From positions 1 through 24,759 of the IMG/VR virus record IMGVR_UViG_3300030012_001199: DNA of 24,759 bases; one strand, written 5' to 3'. Shown piece by piece: positions 6,712 to 16,200 of the stretch. The notes under the pieces are model-generated. The model worked only from the letters and a program-made list of their open reading frames with translations. It made no database searches and was not told the origin of the DNA. Each line of letters opens with the position of its first letter. Within the stretch, counting starts at the first letter, position 1. The position numbers were made by a program, and so were the translations under genes. Origin of the DNA: a virus.

Positions 6712-7524
6712 ATGGCTAATACAATAGATCAAGCCTTTATTACGCAGTTTGAAACTGAAGTGCATCTTGCTTATCAGCGTATGGGGTCTAAACTCAGAAA
6801 CACTGTGCGCCAGGCAACGAATGTTACTGGTTCAACTGCACGTTTCCAGAAAATTGGTAAAGGCACTGCTAATACCAAATCTCGAAACGGTGATGTAACA
6901 AGCATGGAGCTTGTACACACAAATGTAACCGCAACTCTGACGGATCATTTTGCTCCCGAATACATCGACAAACTTGACGAACTCAAAACAAACATTGATG
7001 AACGTCAAGCTGTTGCTCAATCGGCGGCATATGCTCTTGGTCGTAAGACTGACGAGTTGCTTGTGACTGCTATGGATGCAGGTGCTAACAGCACTCAAAT
7101 TCACGACACTAGTTCTGCTGTTGAAAAAGCAGATCTTTTGGCAACATTTGAGACTTTTGGCGGTGCTGACATTCCAGAGGACGGTGGACGATATATTGCC
7201 ATGAACTCCAAAGGTTACGCAGACTTGTTTAATATTAATGAGTTTGCATCAAGTGACTTTGTGGGTGAGCAAAATCTGCCGTTTGCTGGTGGCATGACAA
7301 TGAAAGAATTTCTTGGATTTAAGATTTTCTCAACATCCGCAGTGTCTGCTGGTAAGTCATTTGCTTACCACACATCTGCTGTTGGTCTTGCTGTTGGTTC
7401 AGATGTATCTACTGAAGTGAACTATGTTCCTCAGAAAGTAGCACATCTTGTAACTGCTCATATGTCTATGGGTGCTGTTGTTATTGATGACAATGGTGTC
7501 TATGAACTTCTTGACAATAACTAG
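6712..7524 (+). CDS. Major capsid protein
   Basis: A 270-aa coat protein of the type found in marine podoviruses, expected to adopt the HK97 fold. Its start reads ANTIDQAFITQFETEVHLAY, followed by GSKLRNTVRQ and GSTARFQKIGKG. Later segments include ADIPEDGGRYIAMNSKGYAD, FAGGMTMKEFLGFKIFSTS, and a C-terminal strand region ending VVIDDNGVYELLDNN. It is preceded by a good ribosome site (AAGGAAG, 8-nt spacing to ATG 6712) and flanked by scaffold upstream and a probable decoration protein downstream. It is shorter than T7 gp10A (about 345 aa). No frameshift extension like gp10B is evident at its 3' end. Confidence 0.92.
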   Translation: MANTIDQAFITQFETEVHLAYQRMGSKLRNTVRQATNVTGSTARFQKIGKGTANTKSRNGDVTSMELVHTNVTATLTDHFAPEYIDKLDELKTNIDERQAVAQSAAYALGRKTDELLVTAMDAGANSTQIHDTSSAVEKADLLATFETFGGADIPEDGGRYIAMNSKGYADLFNINEFASSDFVGEQNLPFAGGMTMKEFLGFKIFSTSAVSAGKSFAYHTSAVGLAVGSDVSTEVNYVPQKVAHLVTAHMSMGAVVIDDNGVYELLDNN

Positions 7525-7533
7525 GAGGTAGTA

Positions 7534-7803
7534 ATGGCATACGCGGCTTCAGGACTTACCAATCTTGCATCAGCTTCAGGTGTAAACCTGTGGCATTACA
7601 CAACCACTGATACTATTGCTACTGTTAATACTGCAAATTATTTTAATGATGCAGTAGGCATGATCGGTGCAAATGATGTAATTATTGCTGTAACGTCAAC
7701 AGGTGGAACACCTGCTGTGACACTGACTTATGCAAACTCAGTAACAGCATCAGCTATTGACGTAGTTGATGGTCTTACTGTAACTGCAACAGACAGTGAC
7801 TAA
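7534..7803 (+). CDS. Putative capsid decoration or minor structural protein (89 aa)
   Basis: The gene starts 9 nt after the capsid stop with TAGGAGGTAGTA before ATG, a strong ribosome site suggesting high expression. The product has almost no charge and is rich in Ala, Thr, Val, Ser and Asn. Segments NLWHYTTTDTIATVNTANYF, then VGMIGANDVIIAV, then DVVDGLTVTATDSD suggest a small beta-sandwich. I recall very similar short proteins following capsid genes in marine and alphaproteobacterial phages. A head-decoration role is inferred from position, expression signal and all-beta character. It is followed at once by a strong hairpin. Confidence 0.72.
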   Translation: MAYAASGLTNLASASGVNLWHYTTTDTIATVNTANYFNDAVGMIGANDVIIAVTSTGGTPAVTLTYANSVTASAIDVVDGLTVTATDSD

Positions 7804-7810
7804 TTAGGAT

Positions 7811-7833
7811 AAGGGGGGAGAAATCCCCCCTTT
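7811..7833 (+). terminator. GC-rich hairpin after the capsid genes (T7 Tphi-like position)
   Basis: AAGGGGGG (7811-7818), loop AGAAAT (7819-7824) and CCCCCCTT (7825-7832) form a perfect 8-bp stem, followed by only one further T (TTTG). The stem is strong but the T run is short, so termination may be partial, as at the T7 terminator after gene 10. The G-run in the left arm is the only Shine-Dalgarno-like element before ATG 7840, so folding could also hide or reposition a ribosome site. Confidence 0.65.
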
Positions 7834-7839
7834 GACCTT

Positions 7840-8427
7840 ATGACATCGACAGCCTCAAACTCAGCTATAGATATTTGTGCAAGGGCTTTGATCCTCATTG
7901 GAGCAGAGCCTATTACGTCATTTGATGATGGAACAACAGAATCATTAGTAGCTGTAAATATGTATGAGGATATTGCACGAACTAACTTGTGTTCTTCACG
8001 ATGGCGGTTTGCAACAGAACAAAAGCAAGTCAGCGAACTTACAGAAGAACCCACAGGCAGGTTTGATAGAGCGCATCAATTACCTAGTGACCTTCTTATG
8101 CTTCATGCATTAACAGTGAATGACATTGTTTTTGAGTACCAGGTCTATGGTGACAAAGTATTTTCTAATGCTAGTAGCAATGAAGTAGTTATTGCAGACT
8201 ATACATTTCGTGCATTAGAAATTAGCTGGCCTTCATATTTTACTATTGCTGTTGAGTATGCAATGGCGGCGGTTTTTGCTGGCAGTATTGCTAGAGATCC
8301 AAATTTGATTCAACTTATGGAAAGCAAGTATGATATTGCTATGAGAAAAGCAAGATCACTGGATAGTCAGCAACAGACATCTCGAAAACTTGCAACATCG
8401 AGGTTCGCGGCTGAAAGGAGAAGTTGA
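7840..8427 (+). CDS. Tail tubular protein A-like head-tail adaptor
   Basis: A 195-aa protein matching T7 gp11-type adaptors. The hallmark is the N-terminal helix AIDICARALILIGAEPITSF, then YEDIARTNLCSSRWRFATEQ, the conserved tract in which the chain returns along the connector ring. A middle FDRAHQLPSDLLML segment and a C-terminal helical stretch (ESKYDIAMRKARSLDSQQQ) also fit. It would assemble beneath the portal and bind the nozzle. The gene is followed by the nozzle gene with a TGATG overlap, and begins just after a hairpin with no separate ribosome site. Confidence 0.88.
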   Translation: MTSTASNSAIDICARALILIGAEPITSFDDGTTESLVAVNMYEDIARTNLCSSRWRFATEQKQVSELTEEPTGRFDRAHQLPSDLLMLHALTVNDIVFEYQVYGDKVFSNASSNEVVIADYTFRALEISWPSYFTIAVEYAMAAVFAGSIARDPNLIQLMESKYDIAMRKARSLDSQQQTSRKLATSRFAAERRS

Positions 8428-10655
8428 TGCAAAGGATAAAGATTCCTATCAACAGCTTCGAGTTTGGTGAACTAAGCCCTTCTTTTACTTCTCGTGTTGA
8501 TACAGAGGTATACAAAGCAGGTGCCAATACAATCAAAAATCTTACAATTCTTGGCGAGGGTGGTGTAAAAAAACGTCCTGGCACAAGTCGAATTGCGGCT
8601 TTTAGTAGTCCAGCAGTATCTACTGGCAGATTAGAATTACGTTTAGAACCATTTATTTTTTCTGATGATGAACGATATATTTTTGCTTTTAGTAATGCTC
8701 GTTTAGAAATATTCCAAATTAATCCTACTACTGGTGCTGTAACTAGTATTCAAACAATTACTCAAGACGTTGATTCTGCCGCTTTGCCGTGGACAACAGC
8801 GCGTCTTGAGCAATTTACTTATGCAACTAATGGTGACTTTATGTTTGTCTGTCACTCAGAGTTTGCAACACGAAATATTGTAAGAACAAGTTTAACTACA
8901 TTTCAGGTAGAAACATTTGAATTTGATACATTTGCAGGGAATACAAAAGTTGCTCAACCATATTATGATTTTCAAAGTGAAGGCATAACAATAACACCAT
9001 CAGCGACTAGCGGAACAGGTGTTACGCTTACTGCTAGTGCATCATATTTTGAAAGCAGTCATGTTGGATCATATATTAAAATACATGATACTCACTGTGA
9101 AATTACAGGTTTTACGAGCGCAACAGTTGTTACGGCAACAGTATACGGCACTATACGAAAGCAACTTTCGATTGATCCTTTCCAAACAAGTAATGGCAGT
9201 GATCGAGTTGTTGTTACGCACCCTGCTCATGGTTTATCAGCAAGTACCTCTGTTACTATTGATCGTGCTGATACTGTCGGGGGCATTTCTGCAAGCAATC
9301 TCAATGGCTCTAGGACAATTGCTGAAATACTTGATGACAATACTTATGAAATTACAGCAGGTGGTACAGCAAATTCGAGCGCAATAGGTGGTGGTGCGCC
9401 ACGAATATCTAGCACAGCGGCTACAAGTGAGTTTCAAGAGCAGAGTTATTCTACTGTTAGAGGGTTTCCGCAAGCTGTTACATTCCATGAAAATAGATTG
9501 TGGTTTGGTGGAACGCCATCTCAACCCGATTTTATTTGGGGATCACAATCAGCAAAGTATTTTAACTTTGATATTGGAAATGCACTGGATAACCAAAGCA
9601 TTGAAATCAATGGTGGCTTTGGTGCGTTTAGCCAGGTTAAACATTTAGTATCTAACAGAGACTTGCAAGTATTTGGCACATCATCCGAATCATACGTACC
9701 TGCACTTACTGAACGCCCTATTACACCGACAAATGCACAAGTAAAACGACAAACAGCTTTTGGTGCGGCAGATCTTAAACCACAAGCATTTGATGGGACT
9801 ACAATATATCTACAGGCAAATGGTAAGATGGTAGGTTCTTATCTCTACAATGATGCCGAACTTGCATACAATACAAGCAATATTGCAGTAACAGCACCAC
9901 ATCTTGTAAAGAATCCAACACAAGCAACAGTATTGCAGGGCGGGTTTAGTAGACCAGAAAGTTACATTTATTTTGTAAACCCAGATGGAACACTTAGTAC
10001 GTTTTATTCATTGAGGTCAGAACGCAAAGCAGGGTGGGCGCAATGGTCAACATCAGGCAAGTTTCATAGCCTGTGTTCTGTAGGTCAACGATTGTTTGCG
10101 GCAGTGCAAAGAGATAATGGATCAGGTTCTAATGCTTACTACTTAGAAGAAGTGCTAGAAGATATACCGATGGATTACTCAAAAGAGTATTCAGGATCCA
10201 GTGGTGTGTTTACTGTATCTGGTGAGTTTGCAAATGGCGCAACAGTAAAAGTTGTAAGTGGTACAGACTTTTTAGGTGAGTTTACTGTTGCTGGTGGAGA
10301 GGTAGATGTATCAGCAGTTAAGTCAGTTTCATCTGCTTATATTGGCTATCAATTTGATGTAGAGCTTATCACATTGCCTATAGATGCTAATCTTGCAACA
10401 GGTGTGATGACTAGTGACCCAAGACATATTGTTATGGTTACATTGGATTTGGTAGATACATTGTCTGTATCAGTAAATAACAAAGATCTTGTGATACGTT
10501 CAGTAACAGATGACTTTTCGTTGGCTCGTCCTAAGTTTAATGGTCGGAAAGAATTTAGGTTACTTGGATATAATCAAGATCCTAAAATTACTATTTCTCA
10601 GGATGTTCCATTTGATTTACAAATAAATGGCATGGTTATTGAGGTTATTGTGTAA
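8427..10655 (+). CDS. Tail nozzle protein (tail tubular protein B-like)
   Basis: A 742-aa protein from ATG 8427 (AAGGAG at 8415-8420, 6-nt spacing; the TTG three bases earlier is a frame extension). The N-terminus INSFEFGELSPSFTSRVDTE, then YKAGANTIKNL and LGEGGVKKRPGTSR, is the signature of a broad family of podovirus tail proteins that follow the adaptor gene. Further marks are FPQAVTFHENRLWFGGTPSQ and a beta-rich remainder. By length and place it corresponds to T7 gp12 (about 794 aa), the hexameric tail tip that opens for DNA release. The functional equivalence is inferred from synteny. Confidence 0.84.
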   Translation: MQRIKIPINSFEFGELSPSFTSRVDTEVYKAGANTIKNLTILGEGGVKKRPGTSRIAAFSSPAVSTGRLELRLEPFIFSDDERYIFAFSNARLEIFQINPTTGAVTSIQTITQDVDSAALPWTTARLEQFTYATNGDFMFVCHSEFATRNIVRTSLTTFQVETFEFDTFAGNTKVAQPYYDFQSEGITITPSATSGTGVTLTASASYFESSHVGSYIKIHDTHCEITGFTSATVVTATVYGTIRKQLSIDPFQTSNGSDRVVVTHPAHGLSASTSVTIDRADTVGGISASNLNGSRTIAEILDDNTYEITAGGTANSSAIGGGAPRISSTAATSEFQEQSYSTVRGFPQAVTFHENRLWFGGTPSQPDFIWGSQSAKYFNFDIGNALDNQSIEINGGFGAFSQVKHLVSNRDLQVFGTSSESYVPALTERPITPTNAQVKRQTAFGAADLKPQAFDGTTIYLQANGKMVGSYLYNDAELAYNTSNIAVTAPHLVKNPTQATVLQGGFSRPESYIYFVNPDGTLSTFYSLRSERKAGWAQWSTSGKFHSLCSVGQRLFAAVQRDNGSGSNAYYLEEVLEDIPMDYSKEYSGSSGVFTVSGEFANGATVKVVSGTDFLGEFTVAGGEVDVSAVKSVSSAYIGYQFDVELITLPIDANLATGVMTSDPRHIVMVTLDLVDTLSVSVNNKDLVIRSVTDDFSLARPKFNGRKEFRLLGYNQDPKITISQDVPFDLQINGMVIEVIV

Positions 10656-11173
10656 TGGCTGATAAATTTGAAGCACGATGGGATTTGTTTGGAGAAGCGG
10701 CTCTTGTTGGTACTGCTGGCTATATAACTGCTACCTCTGGTATGCGCGCTGTATCTGCCCAGGCACGTGTTGGTGTAGCTGAATCTGTCGAAGCCGCAAA
10801 AACAGCACAACAATTACGAGACTCTATACCTGATATAAAATTAGAAGCAGATCAAAAACACCAAGACGTAGTACGACAATTAAGTGATTGGATGGCTGTT
10901 GCAGGTTCTACTGCTGGATATATGAATATGTCTGACAATACACTGGATGCTTTAACTGGTCGTGTTACTGCAGATGCGGCAGAAACTTCTTCACGGATTA
11001 CATTGCAAGCCGCAAGAGAAAAAGCCAAACGATTGACAGAAGCAGAAACAATGTCTCGTGCTGGTATTGTTGCGGCTGAATCTGCATTTGAACAAGCAAA
11101 AATTGGCAAACGTCAAGTGTACGCACAAGCATTAGGAACTGCGGCATCTTTGTTTAGATTGGATTATGACTGA
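10655..11173 (+). CDS. Internal virion protein, gp14-like
   Basis: A 172-aa protein whose ATG overlaps the nozzle stop (TAATG). It has an N-terminal apolar segment (EAALVGTAGYITATSGM, residues about 14-30) and is otherwise a long Ala-rich helix with regular heptads (for example AETSSRITLQAAREKAKRL). T7 gp14 is similar in size (196 aa), lies directly after the nozzle gene, and is ejected into the host outer membrane to form a pore. This ORF has the same size, helical character and place, so the role is inferred by synteny rather than clear sequence identity. Confidence 0.74.
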   Translation: MADKFEARWDLFGEAALVGTAGYITATSGMRAVSAQARVGVAESVEAAKTAQQLRDSIPDIKLEADQKHQDVVRQLSDWMAVAGSTAGYMNMSDNTLDALTGRVTADAAETSSRITLQAAREKAKRLTEAETMSRAGIVAAESAFEQAKIGKRQVYAQALGTAASLFRLDYD

Positions 11174-13245
11174 TGGTTCAAATAAAAGTACCACAAAAAC
11201 GCTCTTTTATTAACACACCTGTTGGTGTTGCTAAAACAGATACAGGTGAGGCTAGAGCCGCGCAACAGATTGCTAATGCATCTCGCACATTATCCAATGC
11301 AACATTTAATACTGCATCTCAAATCATGAGTGCTGGACAAGCGGTACAGCAAGATTTTGAACAACGTAAGTTTACTGAGTGGGCATCAAAAGTACCGATT
11401 GTTACAGAATCTGGTGAGTATGCAACTTATGAAATGCCACGATATATAAGTGGCAAAACTCGTGATCAAATAGATCAAATCTTACAGAATAGATATAAGG
11501 TAGACAGTGAAGTCCGTTTAAGTCAATTTATGGTTCAAAAACGGGCTGAGTATAAAAATGATGAAGAAAAATTTAGTCTGGCTGTATCTAATTTTATAAA
11601 AGATACACAGCAAAAAATATCGGCGTCTGGCGGCGCAAAATTTGCACAAGATTTTGCCGATATAGGTATTCAAATACAATCTCGACATATAAATGATATA
11701 AGAAAAAATTTATCGGAAGCGGCTGATGCAGTTGCGCTTTCTACGAAACAGACTGATTTAAATCAAAAAGCAAGTATAGTATATAATCAATTCGCTAATA
11801 ATGATCCAAATGCTCAAGAATCACTTGATGCTTTGTTGCTAGAAATTGATGAACTGCCAAAGAGTTATAAGGTAGGGCCAGCATTTCTTAGTAATACAAA
11901 AGCAGTAATTTTATCTGATGTAGCTAGAACACAAATAATTACGGCAGGATTTACAGATTTACCTGATGACCAACGACAAATAGTTATGTCTGAAATACAG
12001 ACAGGTGTATTAGATCAATCTTTTACTATTTTGCCTATACTGCAAGAATTAATGGCACCTGATGGGCTATTAAATACTACAGCTAATCGAGAACGTGTAT
12101 TAAGCCAATTAAGCGAAGCAGATACAAAACTAAGAAATGCTTATAATTTTAGTCAAAAACAAAATAGCTTACGAAACACTGACTTCACTAAAACAGGTGA
12201 AAAAGAACAAGAAGCTATTGAGTTAATTTTGAGAGAACGATTTGGTTTTACTAATCTTAATGAATTAGTTACTGCCGCAAAAACTAATACTGAGTTTAAT
12301 GATACTTTGCAAGATGTGAATGTTTTACCTCTTTCAATAGTAAGAGGATTAAATGCTCGAAGAATTGATCCTGGAAATGAAGCTGATTTGCAAAGTCTAT
12401 TTGATTTAGTGGATGTCACCAAAGATGCAATATTTGATGCAACAGGAGACAAAGCAAAAACACATGATAAAGGATTAAAGCCAGAAACAATGGCTTTTGT
12501 GCTAGCTGTTGACGGCATTAGAGATGCATATGAAAATCCTACATCTCAATTAGAAGCAATAAAAAGATTAACTGGTGACTTACAGGAAGTTGATGCACTA
12601 GGACGAAAATTTGCAGAAGCAGATCGTATTGAAGCAAAAGATAGTTATGCAAAAGCAACAGCAATCGGTTTAGCTAAAAATGCGTTATCTAGAAAAAAAG
12701 ACTTTAATCCTGAATTTGTAGAGAAATTTGCAGGTGTGTATGCACGAATAGCAGGTGTTACAGATTTAGATGAAGCCGATAAAATTATTAGAAAAATCTA
12801 TAACACTTATTACACAAGATATGAAAATGCGTATGTAGGAAACAACGCATATAAAGAGCAAGCATTTATGCCTACATCATATTTTGATGGTCTAGGATTA
12901 TTAAAGTTTAATGCTGTTTTAGGGCAGGTTGTTAATAAATATAATAATGAAACTAATAATGCAGTGCAATTAAGTTTAGGTAAAACAGCGTTTGTAAGAC
13001 CAGATCCAATGAATACAAGAGAGTATGGTCGGTGGGTTCTTGTTAATGAACAGGGAACCCCATTAATGCGTAATGCAAATGAATTTATTACTGTTGATAC
13101 CAACGCAATAGAAGCAGAAACAATACTGCAAAGACGCATGCGTATAAATGAAAGAGAAATGGAAAAAGCAATAGCAATTCAAAAAAATCGTATTCGTAAT
13201 ATACCAACACTTCAAGCAGGGCAAATGTTTCTAGGGGGGAGGTAA
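11173..13245 (+). CDS. Internal virion protein, gp15-like
   Basis: A 690-aa, predominantly helical and charged protein with no signal peptide or membrane segment. Its ATG overlaps the previous stop (TGATG). The N-terminal region VPQKRSFINTPVGVAKTDTG, then a helical repeat-like body, resembles middle ejection proteins of podoviruses. T7 gp15 (747 aa) lies in the same position between gp14 and gp16 and forms part of the periplasmic DNA conduit. No catalytic motif such as a lytic transglycosylase signature is visible. The 3' end carries the ribosome site of the next gene (AGGGGGGAGG at 13233-13242). Confidence 0.76.
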   Translation: MVQIKVPQKRSFINTPVGVAKTDTGEARAAQQIANASRTLSNATFNTASQIMSAGQAVQQDFEQRKFTEWASKVPIVTESGEYATYEMPRYISGKTRDQIDQILQNRYKVDSEVRLSQFMVQKRAEYKNDEEKFSLAVSNFIKDTQQKISASGGAKFAQDFADIGIQIQSRHINDIRKNLSEAADAVALSTKQTDLNQKASIVYNQFANNDPNAQESLDALLLEIDELPKSYKVGPAFLSNTKAVILSDVARTQIITAGFTDLPDDQRQIVMSEIQTGVLDQSFTILPILQELMAPDGLLNTTANRERVLSQLSEADTKLRNAYNFSQKQNSLRNTDFTKTGEKEQEAIELILRERFGFTNLNELVTAAKTNTEFNDTLQDVNVLPLSIVRGLNARRIDPGNEADLQSLFDLVDVTKDAIFDATGDKAKTHDKGLKPETMAFVLAVDGIRDAYENPTSQLEAIKRLTGDLQEVDALGRKFAEADRIEAKDSYAKATAIGLAKNALSRKKDFNPEFVEKFAGVYARIAGVTDLDEADKIIRKIYNTYYTRYENAYVGNNAYKEQAFMPTSYFDGLGLLKFNAVLGQVVNKYNNETNNAVQLSLGKTAFVRPDPMNTREYGRWVLVNEQGTPLMRNANEFITVDTNAIEAETILQRRMRINEREMEKAIAIQKNRIRNIPTLQAGQMFLGGR

Positions 13246-16200
13246 TGGCATTTGAAATACCAAAACCTGACTTTGGCTTAGATGATTTACGAGATCGTGG
13301 ATTTTGGGAAAATTTATCTAACGCCTATGCCTATCAATATTCACCAATAGTGTCTCGTACTAGTGAGATGTTGCAATTTGATAGTATGGAACGCGACCCA
13401 GACTATGATTATAGAGATGATCTTGAGGGTTATGAGTTGTATGCAGAGGATTTGTACCGAGCAAGAAATAAAGCACATGCTCAACATATTAAAGGTCAAA
13501 TAAACAACTCACTTAGAATACGCAATGAGTTAGGAAATACATCTTGGTATTATCCATCACAGTTAATAGCCGCTGTTGTTGATCCAATAAATATATCATT
13601 TGCTTTACCTGTTGCTGGTCAATTGGGGTTGCTTGCAAGAGGTGGCATGACAGTACGGCAAGCGGCTACTGCATCTGCAAAGGGTGGTTTTGCGGCTGGT
13701 GTTGCTAGTGAGGCTACACGCGCTCCATTTGATCCTAATGCTACTAAAGCAGAAGTTGGAATGACACTTGCCGCTTCTACTGCGCTAGGCAGTTTATTTG
13801 GTTCTATTCCTTCTATTTACAAAAATATGAAAGTGCATACCACTGATGCCTTAAATAGAACTAAAGACATGCAAACAGATCGTGGTGATTTTGTTGGAGA
13901 GGTTGAAGGGTATACGGTTTCTTATGTTCGTGATGGTGGATCACCGAGAACAACTCAAACATCGGATACAAGAGGCGATACAGTTATTGTGTTTGATGCG
14001 GCAGGTAATGAGTTTGAAGCAACAGTAATAGATAGATCAGACAGTGGAACTATTCTTGTTAAAGATCAAGAAGGCAATTCAGTTATTGTTGATCAATCCG
14101 CTACTGCTGTTCGAGTTAATGTAAACAATCCAGAATATACAATTCAAAGTGCTGGGTTTGGAATGCAAGGTCGTAGAGTTCGAGATATTGAGGACTTAGA
14201 TGCGGCTGAAGCATCTGCAATTGACAATTTAAATAAGGGTAAAGAAGCAGGTGATTTTGGATATACCACACAATTAAATGCAACTTTAGATATTAATGCA
14301 ATTAGAATTGAACGGAAAAGAAGAAATGGTCAATTACCACAAAAACCACCCGCAAAAGCAGTAGTAGTTGAAAAAGACCAAATTGAAATAAACGAAGATA
14401 TTGCCGATGCTGAATATGATGCAGGTGTTTGGACACAACCAGAAGTTCCTGGTGCAAAAGCATTTAATCCAGGTGATATAAAAAGCCGCAGAGAATATAA
14501 AGATTTTTTGGTTCATAAAGAAATTGTTCGATCACAAGTAAAACGAATAGCTGGCGAATCTGATGCTAGTTATGTAGATCGTATAAACAATTTAGCTTAC
14601 GAAAGAACTATTGCTGGGGAAGGTTTGAAGAAAACAGCCGCAACAAAAAATATTCTTTACAGAGCATTGTCTACACCAGCAAAACGCATTTTGTTAAATG
14701 ATAAAATACCAGAAGCTGTAAAACGTATTTACACTACAATTAATGGCAATGCGGCAATGGCTACAATCAGAAACATGGCTGGCAAAGGCTATCAATCAAT
14801 TATGCAACGTGTTCCTGTGCATCAAGCAAAAGGTGAGGCAATGTTGCGAGAGTTGCGTAACCTATATGATAAAGAAGTTTTGGTTGATAGATCTTCTGTT
14901 TTGGCTGGGAATGATGCCAGTGCTTTATATACATATAGATTTTGGTCTACTAACCCAAGTTTTGAACAATGGTTTGACGATTTAGCTAAACGCTATATTG
15001 AGTTTGGTGAAGATTGGAATGTTCCAAATAGATACGATAGCTTGTCAGATGTAGACAAACAAAGTTTTACAATACTTAGAGAGTTTTTTAAGGACTTTGA
15101 AGATCGTGCTGTTGAATTAAATCTTTGGAAAAGTCAAAAAGATGTTCAAGACAGCATTGCTAATCTAAAAGAAAAAATAGAAGAAACTGAAGCTAAGATT
15201 GAAAACATCAAAACAACTTTTAATAATAAAGCTAAAAAATTAGACGATGAACTTGGAGAGTTGGAAGGAGAAGCCGAAGTTCTTGATGAAGCTGCAAATC
15301 AGTTTAATGATATAGAAGTAGAAAAAGAAATTAGAAAAGACATAGATAAAATAAGAGAAAAAATTTCTGCTAAACTTAAACAACAAAAACGTCTTGAAAA
15401 AGGTTTAAGTAAAAACGATCAAGCTCATATTACTAAACTTGAGGAAACCATTGCCAGACTGCGTAATGATTTAGAGTATAATGAAGCCCTGCTTTCTAAT
15501 GGTATTGATCGGGCAAGATTTTACTTTCCAATTTACTATGACAAGTTGAAGTTGCGCGACCCAGAGCAACGAGAAGTTTTTACCAATATTATTGAGGAGC
15601 ATGTTCGGCAAAACCCAAAGAAACTTGTTTGGGACAGGGACTCCGAAAAAATGGTTGAGCGCAATCCAGCAATTACAGATCGTGAGATTGCTGAAGGTAT
15701 TGTTCGCACCATTATGGAAGAAGCAGAAAACTACACACCAAGCACAGGGTTAGTAGGTAGTAAGCACACTCGTATGCGTACTCTTGATATTCCTGAGTGG
15801 AAAGTAAAAGACTTTATTATACGCGACCAACAGGTTATTTCGGCCTATACCCGCAAAATGGGTCAGCGTATTGAATGGGCTAGTAATTTTGGCAACAAAA
15901 ATATTGATGACATTTTAGATGAAGCTGAAGAATTAATGTACCGAGAGGGCAAACTTACACCAAAAGAAATTGCACAAGTGCGCCGAGATTTAATTGCTGA
16001 TTATGAATATACAATGGGTATGTATAGAAGAAACCCTGATAGGTGGGATCAACAAATAATTGATGGTTTGAAAGACATTGCAGGTCTTACTTATCTTAAT
16101 AATGCTGGTATAGCCGCATTAGGTGATTTAGGTGCAGTTGTATTTGAGCATGGTTTTCGTAGAGTTCTTGACCCGATAATAAGTAATACAAAAGGTGAAA

